From: Flagellimonas sp. HMM57
Lineage (GTDB): Bacteria; Bacteroidota; Bacteroidia; Flavobacteriales; Flavobacteriaceae
Reading direction: 5' to 3'
Assembly (NCBI RefSeq): GCF_021390175.1
Contig: NZ_CP090004.1
Location: 3,587,001 to 3,651,000 of the forward strand
DNA length: 64,000 bases
The position numbers were made by a program, and so were the translations under genes. The notes beneath the pieces were generated by a model. The model ran no database searches and was not told where the DNA came from. It saw only the letters and a list, made by a program, of their open reading frames with translations. Shown piece by piece: positions 7,907 to 16,193 of the stretch. The stretch's first letter is position 1. Every line of letters begins with the position of its first letter.

Positions 7907-8458
7907 TTATCCTAAAACAACATGTGAAAAGTAATTCTGTGCATTTGGTGCCCAATTAAAATATACTGCACCATTTTTAAGCTCCATGACTTCTTGTTGC
8001 TGTTGCGATAGCGTAAGGCATTGTTCAAAAATCTTTTTTGGTTTTTCATCAATAGCTTCGATAAACACTTGAAGTACGTACTCTCCGGACAAAAAAGTGT
8101 AATGCGTGCCATCTTTTGGTAACAAAAAGCTATGATCGCACGAAACCCCGGTTTTGTTAACGAACAATCCGCTACCTAGAACAAGGCCGTTATTTTTGTA
8201 GGACCATACATTAAAATTTTGAACCGTTTCCCTGCGCTGCAATCGCACATACATATATTGCACATACTTCCCTTTTTCCGAAGTGCTATAGAGCAGCGTT
8301 CGAATCCCTATTTTCTTCTGTCCCTTGTTGTCCACACCAAAATAAATCATGGAAGGGCGGGTCATTTTAACCGTTCCTTTTTTAATCCGACTCAACCAGA
8401 ACGTCAAACCTGAAATAGTTAGGACGGCCAATGATATACTTAAACTGATATAGTCCAT
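7907..8458 (-). CDS. Membrane-anchored protein of unknown function
   Basis: 183 residues. One N-terminal transmembrane helix (about 3-24, ISLSISLAVLTISGLTFWL) is followed by a basic loop and a beta-rich domain with KYVQYMYVRLQRRE and YVLQVFIEAI segments. I do not recognise a family. It ends about 130 bp from the tail-fibre-like gene and starts about 160 bp from the TIGR03915-like gene, all on the minus strand, so co-transcription is possible but not shown. Confidence 0.65.
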   Translation of the reverse strand: MDYISLSISLAVLTISGLTFWLSRIKKGTVKMTRPSMIYFGVDNKGQKKIGIRTLLYSTSEKGKYVQYMYVRLQRRETVQNFNVWSYKNNGLVLGSGLFVNKTGVSCDHSFLLPKDGTHYTFLSGEYVLQVFIEAIDEKPKKIFEQCLTLSQQQQEVMELKNGAVYFNWAPNAQNYFSHVVLG

Positions 8459-8617
8459 AGTTGAGTTAAATTACACGGGACATTAGAAGAGGTTGAGGCG
8501 GTCTTTGTGATTACGAATCGTAACGAATTTTCCTTCAAAACTGGATGAAGACGTAACTGTGCCATTGAAAACAGCATCATTCGATAGTTACAATTTTAAA
8601 AAATGCAACTACAAAAC

Positions 8618-9394
8618 TTATGCGGTCTCTTTCTTCTCGGAGAGGTACTTCCAATAGCGTTTGGGAACATGCTGCGTATGCAATTTTCTGTTGATACGGG
8701 ATTTAATGTTGGTACTTTTAAAATAATCGTTCCAAAGTGTTTGATAGTCGTACTCCTCGTTCAAGAATGCATCGCTCCTATGGATTTTATTGAAGTGGAT
8801 TTCGTTCAAATTGAGCGATACCATCTCAACATGATCTAGATTGTAAAAAATACCATACTTGCGTTTCACATCATAGATTAACCATTGCTGGTCTGCATAG
8901 CGATTACGAAAGTGCTTGGATATAAGGGGCAGTACATCAAAATCTGGTTCAATGTTGGCAAAGTAGATATTGTCCTTGGTCAATTGAAAGCGTACGAAGG
9001 CCTCCATACGGTGTTTTTCGCGCCCAACGGAGCGTGCCAGTTTGCTAATGCGCAATACGGTACCATCTGAATAATCGGTCTGCTTTACATGAGTAGTGGC
9101 CATCAATTTTCTGATATACGTATAGAGTGTGAGTTCTACACCTTCCATCTCGCTCAAAAATGCAAAATACACTTGGGATATGGCATTATTGCTTTTGTTG
9201 CGTATACCGTTCCACACGCGTTTTGCTTTTTCCACATTGGTAAAAACGGTTTCCGTCTCTGAGAAAAGCCCACTTTGGCCTTTCGTGTTTCGCTGAATAT
9301 CCACCACGTCCAGTTTTTCTTCAAAAGCGACAAAGACTGCGGTAAGAAAGCCATTAAAGCTTCCATCGTATAGTAAAGTTTTGGAGTTTTGCAT
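8618..9394 (-). CDS. TIGR03915-like DNA metabolism protein (DUF4130)
   Basis: 258-residue protein that opens with the family-typical LLYDGSFNGFLTAVFVAFE and contains MMATTHVKQ-like and KHRMEAFVRFQ segments, and in the C-terminal half YADQQWLIYDVKRKYGIFY. In many bacteria it is encoded with a TIGR03916 radical SAM protein, as here. The pair is thought to act in nucleic-acid modification or repair, possibly with a uracil-DNA-glycosylase-like fold in some fusions (recalled, not verified). The ATG at 9392-9394 is preferred to an upstream in-frame TTG. It is the last gene of the operon controlled by the GGAAATATTCC boxes. Confidence 0.85.
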   Translation of the reverse strand: MQNSKTLLYDGSFNGFLTAVFVAFEEKLDVVDIQRNTKGQSGLFSETETVFTNVEKAKRVWNGIRNKSNNAISQVYFAFLSEMEGVELTLYTYIRKLMATTHVKQTDYSDGTVLRISKLARSVGREKHRMEAFVRFQLTKDNIYFANIEPDFDVLPLISKHFRNRYADQQWLIYDVKRKYGIFYNLDHVEMVSLNLNEIHFNKIHRSDAFLNEEYDYQTLWNDYFKSTNIKSRINRKLHTQHVPKRYWKYLSEKKETA

Positions 9395-9404
9395 AATCAA
9401 GATA

Positions 9405-9578
9405 TTATAGATGAGCGGTAGTAAACCGTTTTTTTAATCGAGAGAGCGACTTTCGCGCCTTGCTTTTGAACGCTATAAAATCATAACCAAAATTTAAAAT
9501 CACAAAGCGACCACGTTCCATATAGTTGGATTGTTCTTGGGCATTCAAATCTTTTGTGGTATGGTTTAAATAGTCCAT
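9405..9578 (-). CDS. 57-residue basic small protein inside the repair operon
   Basis: This short frame, ATG at 9576-9578 and TAG-free until TAA at 9405-9407, begins 17 bp after the radical SAM stop and ends 10 bp before the next start. It therefore fills the operon gap almost completely. The product starts MDYLNHTTKDLNAQ, has a hydrophobic/aromatic middle (RFVILNFGYDFIAF) and a very basic tail (KSKARKSLSRLKKRF), which could bind nucleic acid (inference). I know no matching family. Gap-filling position and reading frame are the only support. Confidence 0.45.
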   Translation of the reverse strand: MDYLNHTTKDLNAQEQSNYMERGRFVILNFGYDFIAFKSKARKSLSRLKKRFTTAHL

Positions 9579-9595
9579 GATTTCCTAAAATAGTG

Positions 9596-10858
9596 TTAGT
9601 TAAACAATGATAGTTGCGTGCTATACTGATTCCGAAACTTTCCTACCGAATGTTGCAAAATCATTCCTTTTATTTTCTCCACATCCAAATCCCTGCGCTC
9701 CCAATTCCTGGAGTCGCAAATCATAAAGTATTTAGCGCGGTTAAGGGCCACACCTATTTTTTTAAGATGGTCCCAGTTCAATTTTCTAAACTTTCTGGCA
9801 TTGACAATTTTCTGTACCGACTTTAAACCCAAGCCTGGAATACGGGCCAACATGCGCTTGTCCGCTTTGTTCACATCCACGGGAAAATGGTGCATATTAC
9901 GCAGAGCCCAGGAGAGTTTGGGATCTACATCAACATCCAGATTGGGGTGTTCGTTATTTAAAATTTCATTTACGGCAAAACCATAAAATCGCAAAAGCCA
10001 GTCGGTTTGGTACAATCGGTTTTCCCGTAACATGGGAACCTGCGATCCAATGGAGGGCAAACGGCTGTCCTCGGCCACGGGCACATACCCGGAATAATAG
10101 ACCCGCTTCATATTGAAATTTTTATAATAATGGGTAGCGGAATACATAATATCCTTGTCCGTTTCTCCCGTTGCGCCCACAATCATTTGGGTACTCTGTC
10201 CCGCTGGGGCATACTTGGGAGTACTTTTTATGATTTTTCGTTCGTTTTTAAATCGAATAAGTTCATTTTTAACCTTCAACATAGGTTTGGTAAAGTCCTC
10301 ATGTTTTTTGTCCGGGGCCAATAATTTAAGACCGGACACCGTAGGGATTTCTATGTTGACGGAAAGCCTATCTGCGTACAATCCCGCTTCGTACATCAAT
10401 TCATCACTGGCGCCGGGAATGGATTTTAAATGAATATAGCCGTTAAAATTCTCTTCTTGCCGTAGTTTTTTAGCTACCGCAATGAGCCTTTCCATGGTAT
10501 AATCGGCATTTTTGAAGATACCGGAGCTTAGGAACAACCCTTCAATATAATTTCTTCGGTAAAAATTGATGGTGAGGTCGACCACTTCCTGAATTTTGAA
10601 AGCAGCCCTTTTAATGTCATTACTTTTTCGCGTAACACAATACGCACAATCAAAAATACAGTGGTTGGTCAATAATATTTTTAAAAGGGATACACAGCGT
10701 CCATCTTCGGTATAGCTATGGCAAATTCCCATTCCCGAGCTATCCCCCAAACCTTTATTGGTATTGGTACGTTTGCTACCACTACTGGAACAGGATACAT
10801 CATACTTAGCTGCATCTGCCAAAATGGTTAACTTTTCTTGTATTCTTTCAAAATTCAT
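9596..10858 (-). CDS. TIGR03916-like putative DNA modification/repair radical SAM protein
   Basis: 420 residues. The radical SAM cluster motif is CxxxCxxC at Cys67, Cys71 and Cys74 (HCIFDCAYC). The (beta/alpha) barrel follows, and a helix-hairpin-helix DNA-binding motif lies near residues 330-350 (ARIPGLGLKSVQKIVNARK). An additional Cys-containing segment GMGICHSYTEDGRC precedes the cluster. The HhH plus radical SAM combination defines this family of presumed DNA repair/modification enzymes. It is the first gene of an operon that diverges from a LexA-like repressor; its -7 element and two operator boxes overlap, so damage-inducible expression is the natural reading (inference). Confidence 0.88.
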   Translation of the reverse strand: MNFERIQEKLTILADAAKYDVSCSSSGSKRTNTNKGLGDSSGMGICHSYTEDGRCVSLLKILLTNHCIFDCAYCVTRKSNDIKRAAFKIQEVVDLTINFYRRNYIEGLFLSSGIFKNADYTMERLIAVAKKLRQEENFNGYIHLKSIPGASDELMYEAGLYADRLSVNIEIPTVSGLKLLAPDKKHEDFTKPMLKVKNELIRFKNERKIIKSTPKYAPAGQSTQMIVGATGETDKDIMYSATHYYKNFNMKRVYYSGYVPVAEDSRLPSIGSQVPMLRENRLYQTDWLLRFYGFAVNEILNNEHPNLDVDVDPKLSWALRNMHHFPVDVNKADKRMLARIPGLGLKSVQKIVNARKFRKLNWDHLKKIGVALNRAKYFMICDSRNWERRDLDVEKIKGMILQHSVGKFRNQYSTQLSLFN

Positions 10859-10878
10859 AGCGTAGATTGTAATTACTC

Positions 10879-10886
10879 CAAAATTA
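10879..10886 (-). promoter_or_regulatory. -7 element of the radical SAM operon
   Basis: TAATTTTG on the minus strand matches the Bacteroidetes TAnnTTTG element and lies 21 bp from the start codon of the radical SAM gene. It directly abuts operator box 1. Confidence 0.55.
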
Positions 10887-10940
10887 TGGAAATATTCCTA
10901 AAAATGGAAATATTCCAAATTATTTTTTGGAAATATTCCA
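10887..10940. promoter_or_regulatory. Array of three GGAAATATTCC operator boxes
   Basis: Near-palindromic TGGAAATATTCC(A) occurs at 10887-10898, 10905-10917 and 10928-10940. Boxes 1 and 2 cover the region just upstream of the minus-strand -7 box of the repair operon. Box 3 lies between a TTG (10927-10929) and the -7 box TATATTTG (10948-10955) of the divergent repressor gene. This is the expected layout for a LexA-like repressor that controls both its own gene and the repair operon. Confidence 0.75.
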
Positions 10941-10947
10941 AAATCAG

Positions 10948-10955
10948 TATATTTG
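10948..10955 (+). promoter_or_regulatory. -7 element of the S24 repressor gene
   Basis: TATATTTG is a perfect TAnnTTTG element 50 bp before the start codon. A TTG at 10927-10929 is 18 bp upstream and could be the -33 element; operator box 3 overlaps this spacer. Confidence 0.6.
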
Positions 10956-11005
10956 GAGTGTAGAGAAGTCAGCTCGACTGTCCTCGACCCAAAAGCTAAA
11001 GCACT

Positions 11006-11767
11006 ATGGAGAATGAAATAACCTTAAAACGATTTACAGAGATAAGAAGGGAACTTGGACATACTCAAGCTGAGTTTGCAAAACTTTTAGGCATTTCCAG
11101 CACTACTGCGGATATTGAACGAGGACGGACCAAACTTTCAGGAAGAGTAGTAGTGGAGTTGTTAAGGCAATTTAATATCAATCCACTTTGGCTTTTTGGG
11201 GAAAGTGAGGAAAAACACCTAGAGACTTCGCGTACCAGCGTAATTCCTAAAGTGGTTACGGTGGATAGTGCAGATAATGATAACATGGTGCTAGTGAATG
11301 CCAAGGCTGCTGCAGGGTATCCACAAAATATTGCCGATACGAGCTGGTATCACCAACTTCCCGCTTTTGATTTGCCCATTCCCGAATTTAGAAATGCCAC
11401 ATATAGGGGATTTCAAGTGGAAGGAGATAGTATGCTCCCAAATTTGAAGCCCAATGATTGGGTACTGGCCAGGGCCATAGAACATATTGATTACGTAAAT
11501 GCGAATAAAATGTATGTGGTTGTGCTTCAAGATGCCGTATTGGTCAAGAAAATCGAAAAAAGACCAAATTCCAATAACATTACGCTGGTCTCTTTGAACG
11601 AAACATACCCACCGTACGATATTAAGCCTTTCCAAATACAGGAAATATGGGAGGTCAGCAGTAAATTGACCTTTAATGTTGATGCAACTACGGAAACCGG
11701 GCTGCTGCGACAATTACAACAATCTATGGAAGAACTGAAACGGCAAGTGGGAGGTGTAAAAAACTAG
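11006..11767 (+). CDS. LexA-like XRE/S24 self-cleaving repressor
   Basis: 253 residues. An N-terminal Cro/CI-type HTH (about 8-57, RRELGHTQAEFAKLLGIS) is joined to a C-terminal S24 peptidase domain. The probable self-cleavage site is Ala103-Gly104 in KAAAGYP, the nucleophile Ser142 in EGDSMLP, and the general-base Lys 181/182 in VLVKKIEK. Such proteins repress damage-inducible genes until RecA-stimulated autocleavage. It diverges from the radical SAM/TIGR03915 operon, and three GGAAATATTCC boxes lie between them, so it very likely regulates that operon and itself. A ~25-residue C-terminal helical extension follows the peptidase domain. Confidence 0.9.
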   Translation: MENEITLKRFTEIRRELGHTQAEFAKLLGISSTTADIERGRTKLSGRVVVELLRQFNINPLWLFGESEEKHLETSRTSVIPKVVTVDSADNDNMVLVNAKAAAGYPQNIADTSWYHQLPAFDLPIPEFRNATYRGFQVEGDSMLPNLKPNDWVLARAIEHIDYVNANKMYVVVLQDAVLVKKIEKRPNSNNITLVSLNETYPPYDIKPFQIQEIWEVSSKLTFNVDATTETGLLRQLQQSMEELKRQVGGVKN

Positions 11768-11817
11768 TTTCTTAAATTCTTGACTATCTTAGAGCTTTAA
11801 CCAACCTCTTTATAGTA

Positions 11818-12891
11818 GTGAAGCATCTTTTAGTTACGCTGTTGCTCCTGTGTGCGTTTTCGTCGGCATTTTCTCAAGCTCAAGGAGATACTTTAAAAAT
11901 CGGGTACACTCGGGCAGCACCTTTCATTATAACCGAAAATGAATCTTTGGAAGGCATCAATGTTTGGCTTTGGAAACAAGTAGCGAAAGAACTTGATTTG
12001 GAGTACAAAATGGTCTCGATGGAGTTTTCTGATATGCTCGATGCTTTGAAGGCAGGCAGCATAGACGTAAGCATCAACCCTTTGACCATAACTGGGGAAC
12101 GGAGTAAGCATATGGAGTTTACACATTCTTTTTTTGCTTCTCATTCCACTATTGCTGTGACCCAAAGCACCTCTTTCCAAAAATTAAGAACTTTTTTAGA
12201 GGCATTTTTACATATCAACTTTCTACGCGGGTTTCTTCTCTTATTCGTTATCTTACTCTTCTTTGGAACCCTTATCTGGCTTTTTGAACGGCGAAAAAAT
12301 GCAGCACATTTTCGCCCGGGTGCAAGAGGAATATGGGATGGACTTTGGTGGTCCGTAGTAACGATGACCACAGTGGGTTATGGTGATAAGGCACCAAAAA
12401 CCAGAATGGGTAAAATTGCTGCTCTAGGATTGATGTTCAGTGGGCTTTTATTCGTTTCTGGGCTCACGGCCAGCATAGCATCCAGTTTAACCGTAAATCA
12501 GCTTGCCGACACTACCGATAGTTTTAACGCCTTCAAAAATCGGAATGTTGGCACCGTAAACAATTCGAGTGCCAATGATTTTTTAAAAACCCATTTTTTT
12601 AAAAATATCAACACATATTCAAGTGTTATACCTGGGCTTACCGACTTAAGAAAACGGAAAATAGACGCTTTTATCTATGACGAGCCTATTCTACAATATA
12701 GAATTAAAAAAGACTCCACACTAACCAATTTAGAATTGTTGCCCATTAAGTTTGATGTACAGTTTTATGCTTTTGGTATTGTGAAAAACAATACGGCATT
12801 GGAGCAAAAAATATCTCAGGTTATCCTAGAGATTATGGAAACACAAGAATGGAGCGTAGTACTGGCTGAATATGGCTTGAGCGAAATATAA
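11818..12891 (+). CDS. GluR0-like ligand-gated potassium channel
   Basis: 357 residues with the layout of prokaryotic ionotropic glutamate receptors: signal peptide (1-20), first lobe of an SBP_bac_3 ligand-binding domain (about 25-115), TM1 (about 133-156), re-entrant pore loop with the K+ selectivity filter TTVGYGD (184-190), TM2 (about 199-222), then the second binding lobe (about 233-353). Lobe 1 has the family-like segments TRAAPFIITENESLEGINVWLW and GSIDVSINPLTIT(G)ERS. This would sit in the inner membrane and open on binding an amino acid or similar ligand. The start is GTG; no ATG gives the signal peptide. Convergent with the next gene (6 bp gap). Confidence 0.88.
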   Translation: MKHLLVTLLLLCAFSSAFSQAQGDTLKIGYTRAAPFIITENESLEGINVWLWKQVAKELDLEYKMVSMEFSDMLDALKAGSIDVSINPLTITGERSKHMEFTHSFFASHSTIAVTQSTSFQKLRTFLEAFLHINFLRGFLLLFVILLFFGTLIWLFERRKNAAHFRPGARGIWDGLWWSVVTMTTVGYGDKAPKTRMGKIAALGLMFSGLLFVSGLTASIASSLTVNQLADTTDSFNAFKNRNVGTVNNSSANDFLKTHFFKNINTYSSVIPGLTDLRKRKIDAFIYDEPILQYRIKKDSTLTNLELLPIKFDVQFYAFGIVKNNTALEQKISQVILEIMETQEWSVVLAEYGLSEI

Positions 12892-12897
12892 GGACAA

Positions 12898-13587
12898 TCA
12901 GTTATAAGCCCTAACATCGCCCATTCCCAATGTAAAAGGGCCAAGTTGATGTGATTTAGGCAAGAAAGCCCCACTTTCCATTACTTGCCAGTCGTCCCAG
13001 GTGGCTTCGAGACCTCCGAGAGGGATAATTTTCACCCACATTTTATAGCTGATCGGAAACCCATTTTCATTTAATATCCACAAATAACTATCACCTGGAG
13101 TTGTACCTCCTTTGGAATAGGTGATCAACAAGCCTTTGGAGCCATCATCTAGTGTTACAAGGCTTCTTGTAGTGCCTTCATCAAATACTTTATAGGGTGC
13201 TATCAACCAGAAAGAATCGTTGTTAAACAATTTTAGGGCTTTGGACGTAATTTTCTCCTTTTCTTCGTTGGATAACTTGGTTCCTGTTTTTTCTGCTGTA
13301 CTACTTGCATGCGTAACCAAGTCCAATTTTACAGTATACTCATCCCACTTGACTTCAACAATTCCATTTTCTTTATCCCATTTGTAATTGTTCGTACCAT
13401 TCTGAAAAGACCATTCCAAGAAACGGGTGTCCTTGTATTTTTCATAATTAAGGGCATTTAGCATTTTAGTTGCGAGTTTATCCGCGTCCAGAGGCGCACT
13501 TCCTTCAGGTAAAGGCTCATGCTTGATCAACAGGAAAATGACCAACCCCAAAATCAAGATTATCACTATTTTTAAAACCCTTTTCAT
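12898..13587 (-). CDS. Membrane-anchored protein of unknown function
   Basis: 229 residues. An N-terminal transmembrane anchor (about 4-22, KIVIILILGLVIFLLIK) precedes a periplasmic domain with FLEWSFQNGTNNYKWDKENG and a C-terminal LGGLEATWDDWQVMESGAFLPKS-type segment. It resembles lipoprotein-like beta domains seen near other Bacteroidetes hypothetical genes, but I cannot name a family. It overlaps the ATP-grasp gene by 4 bp (ATGA), so it is the last gene of an operon with that ligase and probably ggt and acpH. Confidence 0.7.
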   Translation of the reverse strand: MKRVLKIVIILILGLVIFLLIKHEPLPEGSAPLDADKLATKMLNALNYEKYKDTRFLEWSFQNGTNNYKWDKENGIVEVKWDEYTVKLDLVTHASSTAEKTGTKLSNEEKEKITSKALKLFNNDSFWLIAPYKVFDEGTTRSLVTLDDGSKGLLITYSKGGTTPGDSYLWILNENGFPISYKMWVKIIPLGGLEATWDDWQVMESGAFLPKSHQLGPFTLGMGDVRAYN

Positions 13588-14498
13588 GAAAAGTATCTTT
13601 CTTTAATGGTTAGTGCCAAAACAATTGCTGCTTCCGGATTATGCCTGAACCAAAGTTCAGGTTCAAAAATTTCCAACTCGGCCAATGCCCAATCGCTATT
13701 ATTGTCTTTAAAGATATCAACTCTGGCATAGATGGGAAGTTCAGGAACGGCATTCACTACTTTTTCTGAAAATTCAATTTCTGTTTTGGAAGGTTTGTAA
13801 TCGTGAACACTTCCACCAAAATCATCTTGTACCCTAAAGTCTCCTTGCTTAGCAACTTTCAATACGGCATGGGTAAATTTGCCATTAAAGACCATCATGG
13901 ATATTTCTCCCTGTTCAACAATATTATGCTGAAACTCTTGGAGCATCATAGCCTCGGTGGCAATGAGTTCTTTAAAGATGGTTTCGTGCTGGGTTATTTC
14001 AGAGACATCAAATTTATAAGTATGTCTCGCCGCACCGGAAACACAGGGTTTCAAAACAAACGAATTGGATTTGAAATGATACTTTTCTTTCGCCTCTTCA
14101 CAGGTTTTTGCCAACGAAGTTTCCATACCTTTTTCAACAAATACCGTTTTGGGAATAGTTATGCCGGCAGCGGCCAAATCCTTCAAGTAGTGTTTGTCAA
14201 TGTTCCAGTCGATGAGTTTTTTGCAATTGATCAATCGTGTTTGAGTTGAAACTGTATCTAACCACTTGGAAAACGCTTCAAAACGGTCAAAATAATCCCA
14301 AGTTGTTCTAAAAAGTGCATACTTCGTACTTGTCCAATCAAATTTTGGATCATCCCAAGATTTTCGGATGACCTTCAGTCCAATATTTTCAAAGGCTTCT
14401 GCCACCAACCTGTCCTCCAGCAAAATGTTATCGGTATATTCGTTTTTCTCTTTTGGGTCGATATACCTTCGGTCGGTAAGAATTACAATGTCGTACAT
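13584..14498 (-). CDS. ATP-grasp ligase, RimK/glutathione-synthetase-like
   Basis: 304 residues. The N-terminal part (RTTWDYFDRFEAF, LINCKKLIDWNIDKHYL) and the ATP-grasp core (SFVLKPCVSGAARHTYKF for nucleotide binding; MLQEFQ; SMMVFNGKFTHAVLKV; ELEIFEPELWFR with metal-binding acidic residues) match the DcsG/RimK-type branch of ATP-grasp enzymes that join carboxylates to amino groups. The substrate is unknown. It sits 12 bp after ggt and overlaps the next gene by 4 bp. Pairing with a gamma-glutamyltransferase hints at gamma-glutamyl or thiol compound metabolism (inference). Confidence 0.82.
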   Translation of the reverse strand: MYDIVILTDRRYIDPKEKNEYTDNILLEDRLVAEAFENIGLKVIRKSWDDPKFDWTSTKYALFRTTWDYFDRFEAFSKWLDTVSTQTRLINCKKLIDWNIDKHYLKDLAAAGITIPKTVFVEKGMETSLAKTCEEAKEKYHFKSNSFVLKPCVSGAARHTYKFDVSEITQHETIFKELIATEAMMLQEFQHNIVEQGEISMMVFNGKFTHAVLKVAKQGDFRVQDDFGGSVHDYKPSKTEIEFSEKVVNAVPELPIYARVDIFKDNNSDWALAELEIFEPELWFRHNPEAAIVLALTIKERYFS

Positions 14499-14510
14499 AG
14501 TAGGGGATAT

Positions 14511-16193
14511 TTAAAAGCCAATTGCGGTATCGTCGCCTCTTTTATCCGCACCACCTTCCAATTTTCCATTGGGCAATACGCGAATGGCATCGACCTTACC
14601 AATAATTGGGGTTCTTTCTTCATTGATGATATAACCTTTGGATTTCAATTCGTCCTTTAGCTCTGGCGAGAAACCCTCTGGTTCAAAAATAACGACATCT
14701 GGCAGCCATTGATGGTGAAAACGGGGTGCGTTGACGGCATCTTGCATACTAAGATCAAACTCATAAACATTAAGAATGGTCTGGACCACCGCGGTAATGA
14801 TGGTAGAGCCACCAGGCGTGCCCACAACCATGTAGAGTTTTCCGTCTTTTTCTACTATGGTTGGTGTCATACTGCTCAGCATTCGTTTTTCCGCAGCTAT
14901 ACTATTGGCTTCGGCACCTATTAGACCAAACATGTTGGGAACTCCGGGCTTGGAACTAAAATCGTCCATTTCGTTGTTCATAAAAAAACCGAGTTCTTCC
15001 ACATACAGTTTTGAACCATAGCCCCCGTTTAACGTTGTGGTGGCGGATATCGCATTTCCTTGACTGTCCACAATGGAGTAATGGGTGGTCTCCATACTTT
15101 CTGCTATTTCCACTTTTCCATGCTCCACAGCAGAGGACAAGGTGGCTTTTTCAAATGAAAAATTCTGCATCCTTTCTTGCAGATAGTTATCGCTTAATAT
15201 GACATCCAAAGGAATATCCACAAAGTCAGGGTCTCCCAAAAAATAATTTCTGTCTGCATAAGCGCGGCGTGATGCTTCCGTAAACAGTTGAATGGCTTTC
15301 GTGGAATTGTGTCCAAAATCGGAAACCTTGTAAGGCTCCATCATCTTAAAAATCTGATTGATGGTCACTCCTCCGCTACTGGGCGGACTCATGGATATGA
15401 TATGAAGGTCCTTATAGTCGAAAATAATAGGCTCACGCCATTTGGCCTTATATTTTTCTAGGTCTTCCTCGGTGATAAACCCGCCTTTTCCCTGAATGAA
15501 AGCAGCAAGTTTTTGTGCAACCTCGCCTTTATAGAATCCATCCCTACCTTCTTTAAGGATTTTTTCCATGGTTCTTGCCAGTGCAGGGTATTTTATAGTG
15601 TCCCCAGCTTTGAAATTGGTTGCGAACTTAGTACTGTCCCCATTGGCTTCGATAAAACGCTCACGATAACTTTCCAATCGCTTTTCCTGTTTCTCCGTCA
15701 CGACAACACCTCTTTTAGCAAGTTTGATTACCGGGGTCAAAATATCAGAAAGGGGCAGGGAACCAAACCTTTGATGTACTGCCATAACTCCTGCAACGGT
15801 TCCAGGAACCCCAGACGCCGTAGCACCTTTCGTACTTAGATTTGGGATAACATTGCCCAAGGAATCCAAGTACATGTCCTCGTATGCGGATAAAGGCGCT
15901 TTTTCCCTATAATCCAGTCCACCTACATCACCATTGTTTTTTCTGTACACCATAAATCCACCACCACCAAGATTTCCCGCGAAAGGGTAGGCGACTGCCA
16001 GTGCCATTTCCGTAGCGACCATGGCGTCAAAGGCATTACCGCCTTTTCCCATAATTTCCGAGCCAATTCTTGAGGCCTCTTCCCGTGCAGAGACCACCAT
16101 TGCTTTTTCAGCTACAGTTCCCGTTGGGATAGCAGGTTGTTTTTTACAGTTTAGGAATAAAAGAAAGGGGACAAGCAGTATTAATCTTCGCAT
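14511..16193 (-). CDS. ggt: Gamma-glutamyltransferase
   Basis: 560 residues, full length for the family. A lipoprotein-like signal (LLFLNCKKQ, Cys16) places it in the periplasm, probably membrane-attached. The autoprocessing site is the ETTHYSIVD motif, giving a small subunit that starts at Thr369, the catalytic nucleophile. Also present are GNLGGGGFMVY, the substrate loop REKAP, and the late GTPGGSTI motif. The enzyme hydrolyses or transfers the gamma-glutamyl group of glutathione and similar amides. It overlaps acpH by 13 bp and precedes an ATP-grasp ligase by 12 bp. Confidence 0.94.
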   Translation of the reverse strand: MRRLILLVPFLLFLNCKKQPAIPTGTVAEKAMVVSAREEASRIGSEIMGKGGNAFDAMVATEMALAVAYPFAGNLGGGGFMVYRKNNGDVGGLDYREKAPLSAYEDMYLDSLGNVIPNLSTKGATASGVPGTVAGVMAVHQRFGSLPLSDILTPVIKLAKRGVVVTEKQEKRLESYRERFIEANGDSTKFATNFKAGDTIKYPALARTMEKILKEGRDGFYKGEVAQKLAAFIQGKGGFITEEDLEKYKAKWREPIIFDYKDLHIISMSPPSSGGVTINQIFKMMEPYKVSDFGHNSTKAIQLFTEASRRAYADRNYFLGDPDFVDIPLDVILSDNYLQERMQNFSFEKATLSSAVEHGKVEIAESMETTHYSIVDSQGNAISATTTLNGGYGSKLYVEELGFFMNNEMDDFSSKPGVPNMFGLIGAEANSIAAEKRMLSSMTPTIVEKDGKLYMVVGTPGGSTIITAVVQTILNVYEFDLSMQDAVNAPRFHHQWLPDVVIFEPEGFSPELKDELKSKGYIINEERTPIIGKVDAIRVLPNGKLEGGADKRGDDTAIGF

